Positions 25,121 through 32,911 of a stretch of 64,000 bases of DNA are shown piece after piece. The translations under genes and the position numbers were made by a program. This stretch comes from Paraburkholderia flagellata (GTDB lineage: Bacteria > Pseudomonadota > Gammaproteobacteria > Burkholderiales > Burkholderiaceae). Positions within the stretch are counted from its first letter, which is position 1. The number at the start of each line of letters is the position of its first letter. The notes beneath the pieces were generated by a model. That model saw nothing but the letters and a program-made list of their open reading frames with translations, ran no database searches and was not told where the DNA came from. The stretch is from assembly GCF_021390645.1 (NCBI RefSeq), contig NZ_JAJEJT010000002.1:1550001-1614000 (forward strand). Direction: 5' to 3'.

Positions 25121-26385
25121 AGTTCGATATCCTGATCATTGGCGCGGGACCGGCCGGATTGAACTCCGCGCGTATCGCGGCGCAGGCGGGCGCATGCGTA
25201 GGCATCGTCGATGACAATGCGCTGCCTGGCGGCCAGATCTGGCGTCAGGGTCCCGGCCATCGCGCCACGGGCCCCGCGCGCGCCGTGCTCGATGCCCTCG
25301 CCGCACGCGCGAACGTCACGCTGCTAAGCGGAACCCGCATCGTGCAAACGCTGCCGGAGCGGCAACTGCTCGCGGAAAGCCCCGACCGGGCGCTCACGCT
25401 CGCTTACGACAAGCTCATCATCGCCTCAGGCGCGCGCGAACGCTTCCTGCCCTATCCCGGCTGGACCTTGCCGGGCGTCACGGGCGCGGGAGGCTTGCAG
25501 GCGCTCATCAAGGGTGGCATGCCCGTGCGCGGGGAGCGTATCGTCATCACGGGTAGCGGGCCGCTGCTCTGGGCCGCCGCCGTGACCGCACGTCAGCATG
25601 GCGCGACGATCGCCGCAATCGTCGAGCAGGCGCCACCGCAAGCGGTGCGCCGCTTCGCGGCAGGCCTCATGCAAACGCCCGCGAAACTCGCACAGGCGCT
25701 GCGCATGCGCTTCGATCTGCGCGCCACGCCTTACTGGTGCGAAGCCTACGTGACCGAGGCAATCGGCACAACGCGCGTGACGCAGGTGCGCGTGCGGCGC
25801 GGCAACGACGAAATGCTCGTCGATTGCGACCGGCTCGCTTGCGCGTTTGGCCTCGTGCCCAATACAGGCGTCGGCGCGGCGCTGGGTTGCGAGTTGGGCA
25901 CCCACGCAAACGCTCCCGCCATCGCCGTGAACGAATGGCAACAGACCTCGACGGAAGCCATTTACGCGGCTGGCGAATGCACGGGTGTGGGCGGCATGGA
26001 ACTCGCGGCGGTGGAAGGCCGCATCGCGGCGTATGCCGCGCTCGGGGACAACGCGAACGCCCAGCGCCTGTTCGCCGAGCGCGAGCGTTACCGCCGCTTC
26101 GCTGTGCGCCTGCACGCCGCATTCGAACTGGCACCCGCGTTGCGCGCACTCCCGCAGCCCGACACCGTGTTTTGCCGTTGCGAGGATGTCGCATATCACG
26201 ACGTTGCCCGCCACGCGTCGTGGCGCGACGCCAAGCTGCAGACGCGCTGCGGCATGGGTCCCTGCCAGGGCAAGATTTGCGGCGAGGCGGCGGCGTTCTG
26301 CTTCGGCTGGCCGCAAAACGGCCAGCGCCCGCCTTTCTCGCCCGCGCGAATCGACACCTTGCTGCACGCAGAAACGACGCCATAG
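25117..26385 (+). CDS. FAD/NAD(P)-binding subunit of D-hydroxyproline dehydrogenase
   Basis: A 422-residue flavoprotein of the pyridine-nucleotide-disulfide oxidoreductase fold: an FAD motif ILIIGAGPAGLNSAR at the N-terminus, a second dinucleotide motif VITGSGPLLWAAAV near residue 150, and a C-terminal [2Fe-2S]/BFD-like cysteine set (FCRCEDVAYHD, then CGMGPCQGKICG). This matches the large alpha-type subunit of heteromeric amino-acid oxidoreductases. It overlaps the small subunit gene by 4 bp, so the three subunits are translationally coupled. It probably passes electrons to the respiratory chain rather than to oxygen (family knowledge). Confidence 0.87.
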   Translation: MKFDILIIGAGPAGLNSARIAAQAGACVGIVDDNALPGGQIWRQGPGHRATGPARAVLDALAARANVTLLSGTRIVQTLPERQLLAESPDRALTLAYDKLIIASGARERFLPYPGWTLPGVTGAGGLQALIKGGMPVRGERIVITGSGPLLWAAAVTARQHGATIAAIVEQAPPQAVRRFAAGLMQTPAKLAQALRMRFDLRATPYWCEAYVTEAIGTTRVTQVRVRRGNDEMLVDCDRLACAFGLVPNTGVGAALGCELGTHANAPAIAVNEWQQTSTEAIYAAGECTGVGGMELAAVEGRIAAYAALGDNANAQRLFAERERYRRFAVRLHAAFELAPALRALPQPDTVFCRCEDVAYHDVARHASWRDAKLQTRCGMGPCQGKICGEAAAFCFGWPQNGQRPPFSPARIDTLLHAETTP

Positions 26386-26475
26386 CGCCGCACACGTTTT
26401 TTATTGCAGATGCGCGAGCGCGCGCAAATCGGCACAATGGTGCTTTCCCGCCGATCCCGCCCCAAGCGCCACGCG

Positions 26476-27258
26476 ATGCCCGAACTGGTCCTGCCCGCCG
26501 CCCTCGAAAACGACACGTTTGCGCAGATGGTCGCGCATTTCACCATGCTCGAACCGCTGTTCGACGCCATGCCCGACGTGGTCTTCTTCGTGAAAGACGA
26601 CGCGGCGCGCTACGTGATCGCGAACACCACGCTTGCCGCGCGCTGCGGCTTCAAAGAGAAGCGCGCGCTGCTCGGCAAGACGGCCGAGCAGGTTTTCCCC
26701 TCCCGCTTCGGCCACAGCTATACCGCACAGGACGAGGCCGTGGTGCGCCAGGGCAGCAGTCTCATCGACCAACTCGAACTGCACCTTTATCCAGGGCGGC
26801 AACCGGGCTGGTGCCTCACCTCGAAAGTCCCGCTGCACGACGCGCGTGGCCGCGTGCTGGGCGTAGCGGGCATTTCGCGCGACCTGCAGGCCGCCGAAGG
26901 CACGCATCCCGCTTACCAGCGGCTCGCGGTCGCCGCGAAGTACATCCAGGACAACTATGCGCAACCGCTCAAGCTCGCGCATCTGGCGAAGCTCATCAAC
27001 ATGTCGGTGGCGCAGATCGAGCGTTACTTCCACAAGATCTTTCACCTCACGCCGCGCCAGATGCTACTGAAAACGCGTCTGGACGCGGCCTCGGTGCTGC
27101 TTGCGAGCGACCTGAGCATCACCGACATCGCCACGCAATGCGGCTATAACGATCACAGCGCGTTCACGCGGCAATTCAAGGCCACGGTGGGCGTCACGCC
27201 AAGTCAGTATCGCGCGTTGCTGCAAACGCCCGCAGGCGCGCAAACGTCCGGCGCCTGA
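26476..27258 (+). CDS. AraC-family regulator with PAS domain (LhpR-like)
   Basis: A 260-residue regulator. The N-terminal PAS-type sensor (about residues 15-140; LFDAMPDVVFFVKDDAARYVIAN) is followed by a C-terminal AraC DNA-binding domain with two helix-turn-helices (LKLAHLAKLINMSVAQIERYF and ITDIATQCGYNDHSAFTRQF). It sits between the dehydrogenase operon and the deaminase gene, matching the regulator position in known hydroxyproline clusters. The start at 26476 is chosen because homology begins at MPELVLP; in-frame ATGs 39 and 72 bases upstream are possible. It probably activates the cluster with a hydroxyproline isomer as signal (inference). Confidence 0.85.
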   Translation: MPELVLPAALENDTFAQMVAHFTMLEPLFDAMPDVVFFVKDDAARYVIANTTLAARCGFKEKRALLGKTAEQVFPSRFGHSYTAQDEAVVRQGSSLIDQLELHLYPGRQPGWCLTSKVPLHDARGRVLGVAGISRDLQAAEGTHPAYQRLAVAAKYIQDNYAQPLKLAHLAKLINMSVAQIERYFHKIFHLTPRQMLLKTRLDAASVLLASDLSITDIATQCGYNDHSAFTRQFKATVGVTPSQYRALLQTPAGAQTSGA

Positions 27259-27427
27259 GCCTCGCACATGCAGGCCCAGGGTTCTCCCTGAGCCATGCTC
27301 GACTATGCAGATTTCGTCTTCTTGAAGCGCGAAAGGCCCCAAGCGCCAAACGATTTGGACAGCGATACTCCACTCACATTCAACACGTACCGGCGCGAGC
27401 CGCTACGCATTCAAGGAGTGAGTCACA

Positions 27428-28342
27428 GTGAGCGCTATCCAGTGGAGCGGGGTGTTTCCCGCCGTCAGCACGCAGTTCAAGGCGGACTTCTCGGTCGATA
27501 TCGACGCCACGCACCGGGTGGTGAGCAATCTCGTCAAAGATGGTGTGTCGGGCCTCGTGGTGTGCGGCACCGTCGGCGAGAACACCTCGCTCGCGACGAA
27601 TGAAAAGATCGCCGTGATCGAAGCCGCGCGCGACGCCGCCGGCGGCAAGGTGCCGGTGATCGCGGGCATTGCCGAATTCACCACCGAGTTCGCGCGCCAA
27701 ACCGTGAAGGAAGCGGCACGCGTAGGCGTGGACGGCGTGATGGTCATGCCGGCGCTCGTGTATTCGTCGAAGCCCCATGAAACGGCCGCGCATTTCCGCG
27801 CCGTGGCTTCCAGCACCGACGTGCCGGTGATGGTCTACAACAATCCGCCGATCTACAAGAACGACGTCACGCCCGACATCCTGATCGCTCTTCAGGATTG
27901 CGAAAATATCGTCTGCTTCAAGGATTCGTCGGGCGATACGCGCCGCTTCATCGATCTGCGCAATGCCGTGGGCGACCGCTTCGTGCTGTTCGCGGGCCTC
28001 GACGACGTGGTGGTCGAAAGCGTGGCAGTGGGCGCGCAAGGCTGGGTCTCGGGCATGTCGAACGTGTTCCCTAAGGAAGGCGAAACGCTGTTCCGTCTCG
28101 CGAAGCAAAAGCGCTTTGACGAAGCGCTCGCGCTGTATCGCTGGTTCATGCCACTGCTGCACCTCGACGCACGCCCCGACCTCGTGCAGTGCATCAAGCT
28201 GTGCGAAGAGCTGGTGGGCCGCGGCAGCGCGACCACGCGCCCGCCGCGCCTTCCGCTCGAAGGCGAAGCGCTCGCGCACGTGAAGGCCGTGGTCGAGAAG
28301 GCGCTCGCCACGCGCCCCGCGCTGCCGGACGTCGGTCTGTAA
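27428..28342 (+). CDS. 1-Pyrroline-4-hydroxy-2-carboxylate deaminase (DapA-like)
   Basis: A 304-residue class I aldolase-fold enzyme of the dihydrodipicolinate synthase family. The Schiff-base lysine is K165 in VCFKDSSGD, and the partner tyrosine is Y137 in VMVYNNP. Linked to hydroxyproline epimerase and D-hydroxyproline dehydrogenase, it should deaminate 1-pyrroline-4-hydroxy-2-carboxylate to 2-oxoglutarate semialdehyde plus ammonia. The start is GTG with AAGGAG upstream. The next enzyme expected, 2-oxoglutarate semialdehyde dehydrogenase, is not adjacent. A terminator follows. Confidence 0.88.
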   Translation: MSAIQWSGVFPAVSTQFKADFSVDIDATHRVVSNLVKDGVSGLVVCGTVGENTSLATNEKIAVIEAARDAAGGKVPVIAGIAEFTTEFARQTVKEAARVGVDGVMVMPALVYSSKPHETAAHFRAVASSTDVPVMVYNNPPIYKNDVTPDILIALQDCENIVCFKDSSGDTRRFIDLRNAVGDRFVLFAGLDDVVVESVAVGAQGWVSGMSNVFPKEGETLFRLAKQKRFDEALALYRWFMPLLHLDARPDLVQCIKLCEELVGRGSATTRPPRLPLEGEALAHVKAVVEKALATRPALPDVGL

Positions 28343-28388
28343 GACTGACTCAAGCGCGCCTCTCTCCCAAGCTTCTTTCGGATCACCA

Positions 28389-28421
28389 AAACCGGGCCAC
28401 GTTGGCCCGGTTTGTCTTTTT
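28389..28421 (+). terminator. Terminator after the deaminase gene
   Basis: A perfect 10-bp stem, AAACCGGGCC and its complement, with ACGTT loop, then GTCTTTTT. It starts 46 bp after the stop, and the ketimine reductase ATG lies only 13 bp beyond the U-run, so that gene depends on read-through or an internal promoter. Confidence 0.88.
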
Positions 28422-28433
28422 ACACGGGATGCC

Positions 28434-29471
28434 ATGTCCAGCACCGTCACGAACGACGCACCCGAACAGGTCGTCCTCACGCTCGACGAAGTCTTCACAC
28501 TCTCGCGCAACGTGCTGCTGCGGCACGGCATGTCCGAGGCGCATGCCGATGCGATCGCGCGCGTCATCACGCAAGGCCAGCGCGACGAATGCCACTCGCA
28601 TGGCATTTATCGCCTGCTCGTCTGCGCGCGTTCGCTCAAGAGCGGCAAGGTCGATGCGCGCGCCGAGCCCACGCTGCGCGATATCGCACCCGGCGTGCTA
28701 GCCGTGGACGCGCACTACGGCTTTTCGCTGCTCGCATTCGAAACCGGCCTGCCCGTGCTCGCGCAGAAGGCGCGCAGCCAGGGCATCGCGGCAATGGCCA
28801 TCAACCACTGCTTTCATTTCTCGGCGCTGTGGCCCGAGGTCGAAGCCATTGCGGCGCAAGGACTCGTGGGCATCGCGATGAACCCGAGCCATAGCTGGGT
28901 CGCGCCAGCGGGCGGCACGCGCGGTGTGTTCGGAACGAATCCGCTGGCGTTCGCGTGGCCACGCGAAGGCGGCCTGCCCTTCGTGTTCGACTTCGCAACG
29001 AGCGCCATTGCGCGCGGCGACATCGAACTGCACGCCCGCGAAGGCAAGCCCATTCCCCCGCATTGGGCGCTCGATCGCGACGGCGAGCCCACCACCGACG
29101 CTCGCGCCGCGCTGGACGGCGCGATGCAGACCTTCGGCGGCCACAAGGGCTCGGCGCTCGCGGCCATGATCGAGCTGCTCGCGGGCGCGCTGCTCGGCGA
29201 CCTCACGAGCATGGAGTCGCAGGCCTTCGACGGCGGCGCGGGCGCGAGCCCTTGCCACGGCGAACTCATCATCGCGATCGATCCGCGGCGATTCGGCGGC
29301 GACGGCTATGAAGCCGGTCAGGCGCGTGCGGAGCGGCTGTTCGCCGCCATCACCGCACAGGGCGCGCGTTTGCCGTCGCAGCGCCGGTTCGAGGCGCGCG
29401 GGCGCAGCGAACGCGATGGCGTGAAGGTGCCGCGCGCGCTATACGACGATGTGCGCAAACTCCTCGACTGA
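28434..29471 (+). CDS. Ldh2/malate dehydrogenase-family ketimine reductase
   Basis: A 345-residue NAD(P)H-dependent enzyme of the malate/L-lactate/sulfolactate dehydrogenase (Ldh2) superfamily, which includes 1-piperideine-2-carboxylate/1-pyrroline-2-carboxylate reductase. Recognisable segments are RDECHSHGIYRLLV, AINHCFHFSALWPEVE, GVFGTNPLAFAWPR and FGGHKGSALAAMIELL. In this context it most likely reduces 1-pyrroline-2-carboxylate, formed from 3-hydroxyproline or by oxidation of D-proline, to L-proline. It is separated from the deaminase gene by a terminator hairpin. A plain lactate or malate role is less likely given the neighbours. Confidence 0.82.
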   Translation: MSSTVTNDAPEQVVLTLDEVFTLSRNVLLRHGMSEAHADAIARVITQGQRDECHSHGIYRLLVCARSLKSGKVDARAEPTLRDIAPGVLAVDAHYGFSLLAFETGLPVLAQKARSQGIAAMAINHCFHFSALWPEVEAIAAQGLVGIAMNPSHSWVAPAGGTRGVFGTNPLAFAWPREGGLPFVFDFATSAIARGDIELHAREGKPIPPHWALDRDGEPTTDARAALDGAMQTFGGHKGSALAAMIELLAGALLGDLTSMESQAFDGGAGASPCHGELIIAIDPRRFGGDGYEAGQARAERLFAAITAQGARLPSQRRFEARGRSERDGVKVPRALYDDVRKLLD

Positions 29472-29497
29472 TTGACAAGCGCTCCCCTCGCGTGCCG

Positions 29498-29531
29498 CTT
29501 AAGCACCGGTTAAGCCGGGATGAGCGACAAT
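29498..29531 (+). promoter_or_regulatory. PmrA/QseB-like box and promoter of the two-component operon
   Basis: CTTAAG-N5-GTTAAG (29498-29514) matches the direct-repeat half-sites bound by PmrA/BasR and QseB regulators. GACAAT (29526-29531) lies where the -10 box is expected relative to such a site. It is 45 bp upstream of the response regulator ATG, which suggests autoactivation. Confidence 0.6.
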
Positions 29532-29558
29532 GTAAGGTCGAAATTAGGGGAGCAAGCG

Positions 29559-30221
29559 ATGCGCCTGTTGCTGGTGGAAGACGATGAAATGATTGCCGAA
29601 ACGGTGCTCGACTCGATGCGCCGCGAGGGTCATGCCGTCGACTGGGCGCGCGACGGGCGGGAAGCCGAGCTTTCGCTCGACAACGACGTCTACGACCTCG
29701 TGCTGCTCGATCTCGGGCTGCCGAAGAAGGACGGGATCGAGGTGCTCAACGGCTATCGCCGCAAGGGCGGTGAAGCGGCCGTGCTGATCCTGACCGCGCG
29801 CGACTCGATCACCGACCGCATCGCCGGGCTCGACGCCGGCGCCGACGACTACCTGATCAAGCCCTTCGATCTCGACGAACTGGCCGCCCGCACACGCGCC
29901 ATGCTACGCCGCCGCACGGGCCAGAAGCAGCCGGTGTACGCGCACTGCGGCCTGGCGCTCGACCCCGCCGCGCACGAGGTAACGAAAGACGGCGAGAGCG
30001 TCGCGCTCGTGCCGCGCGAATTCGCGCTGCTGCGCGTGCTCATCGAACAGCCCGCGCGCGTGTTCACGAAGGCCGAACTCGAAGAGCGCATGTACGGCTG
30101 GGGCGAGGAAGTCGGCAGCAACGCGATCGAGGTGCACGTGCACAGCTTGCGCCGCAAGATCGGCACCGACCAGATCGTGACCGTGCGCGGCGTGGGCTAC
30201 CGGCTCAAGAGACCGGAATGA
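29559..30221 (+). CDS. OmpR/PhoB-type response regulator (QseB/PmrA-like)
   Basis: A 220-residue response regulator. The receiver domain has the acidic pocket EDD (7-9), the phospho-acceptor D51 in LLDLGLP and the conserved lysine in LIKPFDLDE. The C-terminal winged helix ends in SNAIEVHVHSLRRKIG and TVRGVGYRLK, typical of the PmrA/QseB subgroup. The ATG at 29559 has AGGGGAG upstream; the frame's earlier ATG lies in the promoter. Its stop overlaps the kinase start by 4 bp. The operon carries a PmrA-like box, so the protein probably regulates its own synthesis, and may control envelope or lipid A genes elsewhere. Confidence 0.92.
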   Translation: MRLLLVEDDEMIAETVLDSMRREGHAVDWARDGREAELSLDNDVYDLVLLDLGLPKKDGIEVLNGYRRKGGEAAVLILTARDSITDRIAGLDAGADDYLIKPFDLDELAARTRAMLRRRTGQKQPVYAHCGLALDPAAHEVTKDGESVALVPREFALLRVLIEQPARVFTKAELEERMYGWGEEVGSNAIEVHVHSLRRKIGTDQIVTVRGVGYRLKRPE

Positions 30222-31618
30222 ACTCCATCCGCCGCCGCCTGCTGGGCTGGCTCATCTGCGGTTTCGCGGCCGCTTCCATGGTGGCGGGCTTCGGCATTTT
30301 TCACACCGCGCGCGAGGAAGCGGGCGAGCTGTTCGACTACGAGCTGCACGCGGTGGCGCTTTCCATGCCCGCGAACGTCGCGACGGCGCGCGAGGTCGAG
30401 CAGTCCAGCCCCGGCTTCGACGAGATCGCCGACGACCGCATTCTCATCCAGATCTGGGACCGCGACGGCAAGCTGATTTACCGTTCGCAGGAAACGCCCA
30501 TACTGCCGCGCCAGCCCACGGGCTTTCGCACGATCGAAAACGACGAGGTGCATTGGCGCGTGTACGGCATTGCGCAGCCGGAACGCTTCGTTCAGGTCGC
30601 GCAGCCCATTTCCGTGCGCGATGGGCTGGCGCTGCACCTGGCGCTCCATACGTTGTGGCCGCTCGCGCTGCTCGTGCCGGTAGCCATCGTGCTCGTGCTG
30701 TTCGTGGTGACGCGTGGGCTCGCGCCGGTGCGCGCGTTGTCGGCGCTGCTCGCTTCGCGCTCGGCCCATGCGCTGGAGCCGTTGCGTGTCGACGGTTCGG
30801 TGCCCGTCGAACTGCGCCCGCTCGTCGTCGCGCTCAACGATCTGCTGGACCGTTTGAATGCGGCCTCGCAGGCGCAGCGCACCTTCATCGCCGATGCCGC
30901 GCACGAGCTGCGCTCGCCGCTCGCCGCGCTCAAGCTGCAATGGCAGGCGGCGCTGCACGACGGCACGCTGAACGGCGAGCCGCGCACGCTCGAGCGCATG
31001 CAAACACGCCTGAACCGGACGATACGCCTCGTGCAGCAACTGCTCACGCTCGCGCGTGAAGATGCGCAGGCGAGCGCGCCCGCCACGATCGTGAGCCTGC
31101 GGCGGCTGGGCGAACAGGCCATCGGTGACTTCTCGCTGCTCGCGGAGGAGAAAGGCATCGACCTCGGCCTGGAGTCACGGCCGCCCGTTACGCCCGAGTG
31201 CATCTGCAACGTGAGCGCCGACGCGCACGGCCTGAACACCCTCCTGAACAATCTGCTCGACAATGCGATCCGCTATACGCCCGCGGGCGGCAAGATCGAT
31301 CTCGTGCTCACGCGCTCACAGGACACGCTCGGCTTCGAAGTCATCGATAACGGGCCCGGCATTCCCGAAGGCGATCTCGAGCGCGTGCTCGACCGCTTCT
31401 TTCGCGGCGATCATGCGCTGGGCACCGGCAGCGGGCTTGGCCTCTCGATCGTGGCGCGCATCGCACAGCGTCAAGGCCTGACGTTCACGCTGCGCAACAA
31501 CCCGGGTGGTCGCGGGCTCACAGCGGCGGTGAGCGGACTGTCCGCGCATGATGGGCCGGCGGCCAATGCGAATACGGCCGCCGGCAGAGTCGCCCGGGCG
31601 ACGAGCGATTCGGCCTGA
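30218..31618 (+). CDS. Sensor histidine kinase (QseC/PmrB-like)
   Basis: A 466-residue inner-membrane kinase. TM1 spans about residues 8-28 and TM2 about 145-166, enclosing a periplasmic sensor of about 115 residues. The phospho-acceptor is H229 in FIADAAHELRSPLAAL. The ATPase domain shows the N box LLNNLLDNAIRYTP, G1 DNGPGIP and G2 GTGSGLGLSIV. It overlaps the response-regulator gene by 4 bp (ATGA). The sensor region has the QseC-like phrase ILIQIWDRDGKLIYRSQ. The signal cannot be read from the sequence. The last 25 residues are an Ala/Ser-rich tail. Confidence 0.92.
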   Translation: MNSIRRRLLGWLICGFAAASMVAGFGIFHTAREEAGELFDYELHAVALSMPANVATAREVEQSSPGFDEIADDRILIQIWDRDGKLIYRSQETPILPRQPTGFRTIENDEVHWRVYGIAQPERFVQVAQPISVRDGLALHLALHTLWPLALLVPVAIVLVLFVVTRGLAPVRALSALLASRSAHALEPLRVDGSVPVELRPLVVALNDLLDRLNAASQAQRTFIADAAHELRSPLAALKLQWQAALHDGTLNGEPRTLERMQTRLNRTIRLVQQLLTLAREDAQASAPATIVSLRRLGEQAIGDFSLLAEEKGIDLGLESRPPVTPECICNVSADAHGLNTLLNNLLDNAIRYTPAGGKIDLVLTRSQDTLGFEVIDNGPGIPEGDLERVLDRFFRGDHALGTGSGLGLSIVARIAQRQGLTFTLRNNPGGRGLTAAVSGLSAHDGPAANANTAAGRVARATSDSA

Positions 31619-31650
31619 GGCCGCACGCTCGCTACGAATCACTGCGCGAA

Positions 31651-32823
31651 TCACTGCGCAGGCGCGCCCTGCACCAGTTCCAGCACGCGATACGCGAAGC
31701 GCACGCGCGATTCGGTGGGGTGATTGCGGTTGGCGAGAATGACGATTGCCGTCTTGCGCGCGGGCTCGAACGCGAGATAGCCGCCAAAACCTTTTGTCGC
31801 CCCCGTCTTGCCGAGTAACGCGTCGGGCTGCGGCGGCAGCGGCGGGATCAACGCCGTGGCCGGGTTGTCCTCCAGCACCATGGCGTTCGCGTTGCCTTTC
31901 ACGAGATCATTCAGGCTCACGGGCTGAGCGTACTGCTCCCATACGAGGTCCTGAACGAACGGGCCCGCGCGGAAATATCCCACATGCGTGGCCTCCAGCG
32001 CGCGCTGCAACTCCGGCTCCACTTCGACCTCGCCCATGTTCGCTTCGAGAAAGCGCAGCATGTCGCGCGTATCCGATTTCACGCCGTAGGCTTCGTCGGC
32101 GAGCACGCCGGGGTTCAGGCGCACGGGCATATCCTTGCTGTTGTAGCCCTGCGCATAGGCCGCGCGCTGCGCGGCGGGCACGCGAATGAACGTGTGTGCG
32201 AGCCCGAGCTTTGGAAAGAGCGTTTTCTCCACGGCGTCCGCGTAGCTCATGCCTAACTGCTGCGCCGTGATACGCGCGAACATGCCGATGCTCGGGTTCG
32301 CATAGGTGCGCTGCGTGCCCGCCGGATAGCGCGGGCGCCATGCCTTGAGCCACGCCATCAGCTGCGCGTCGTTCGTGACTTCGTCGGGCACCTGCAGCGG
32401 GAAGCCGCCACCCGTGTGCGTGCCGAGATTGATGAGCGTAAGCGCGCCGAACGGCGTGCCGCGCATGTCGGGCAGATAGCGGCTCACTGGCGCATCGAGC
32501 GCGAGCTTGCCGTTCACTTGTGCCCACGCGGCGAGCGTTGCGGCGAAGGTCTTGCTCATCGAGCCGAGTTCGAAGAGCGTTTCGTTCGTGACGGGCTCGC
32601 CCGTTTCCTTCGATGCGACACCGAAGTTGTAGAAGCGCTCCGTGCCGTTCACGGCGACCCCGATGGCGAGGCCGGGAATCCCATTCTCGCGCATGAACGC
32701 GAGCGCGGCTTCGCGTAGTTGTGCGTCGCTGCCGTTGGCCGCTTCTGCGCCGATGACGGGACGGTTCAGGGCGACGGCGACGAGCAGAGCGCCGGCACAG
32801 ACCCTTGCGAGTGAACGAAGCAA
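31651..32823 (-). CDS. Serine beta-lactamase, class C family (AmpC-like)
   Basis: A 390-residue secreted protein with a signal peptide of about 25 residues (cleavage near GAEA). All three class C motifs are present and well spaced: S88-M-S-K91, Y174-A-N176 and K339-T-G341. The length and motif spacing match AmpC cephalosporinases. No divergent ampR gene is present; the gene is convergent with the sensor kinase gene. It may be a true AmpC or a related esterase/peptidase, since many Burkholderia carry several SxxK proteins of this size. Confidence 0.82.
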   Translation of the reverse strand: MLRSLARVCAGALLVAVALNRPVIGAEAANGSDAQLREAALAFMRENGIPGLAIGVAVNGTERFYNFGVASKETGEPVTNETLFELGSMSKTFAATLAAWAQVNGKLALDAPVSRYLPDMRGTPFGALTLINLGTHTGGGFPLQVPDEVTNDAQLMAWLKAWRPRYPAGTQRTYANPSIGMFARITAQQLGMSYADAVEKTLFPKLGLAHTFIRVPAAQRAAYAQGYNSKDMPVRLNPGVLADEAYGVKSDTRDMLRFLEANMGEVEVEPELQRALEATHVGYFRAGPFVQDLVWEQYAQPVSLNDLVKGNANAMVLEDNPATALIPPLPPQPDALLGKTGATKGFGGYLAFEPARKTAIVILANRNHPTESRVRFAYRVLELVQGAPAQ

Positions 32824-32911
32824 GATCGCCTCCTTGCGCGGTGCGCAAAAGCCGTGATCTTACCCGGTCCGCGCGCAACGGCCTCAGGCGTTGCGCCCCG
32901 CGCTTATCGAC

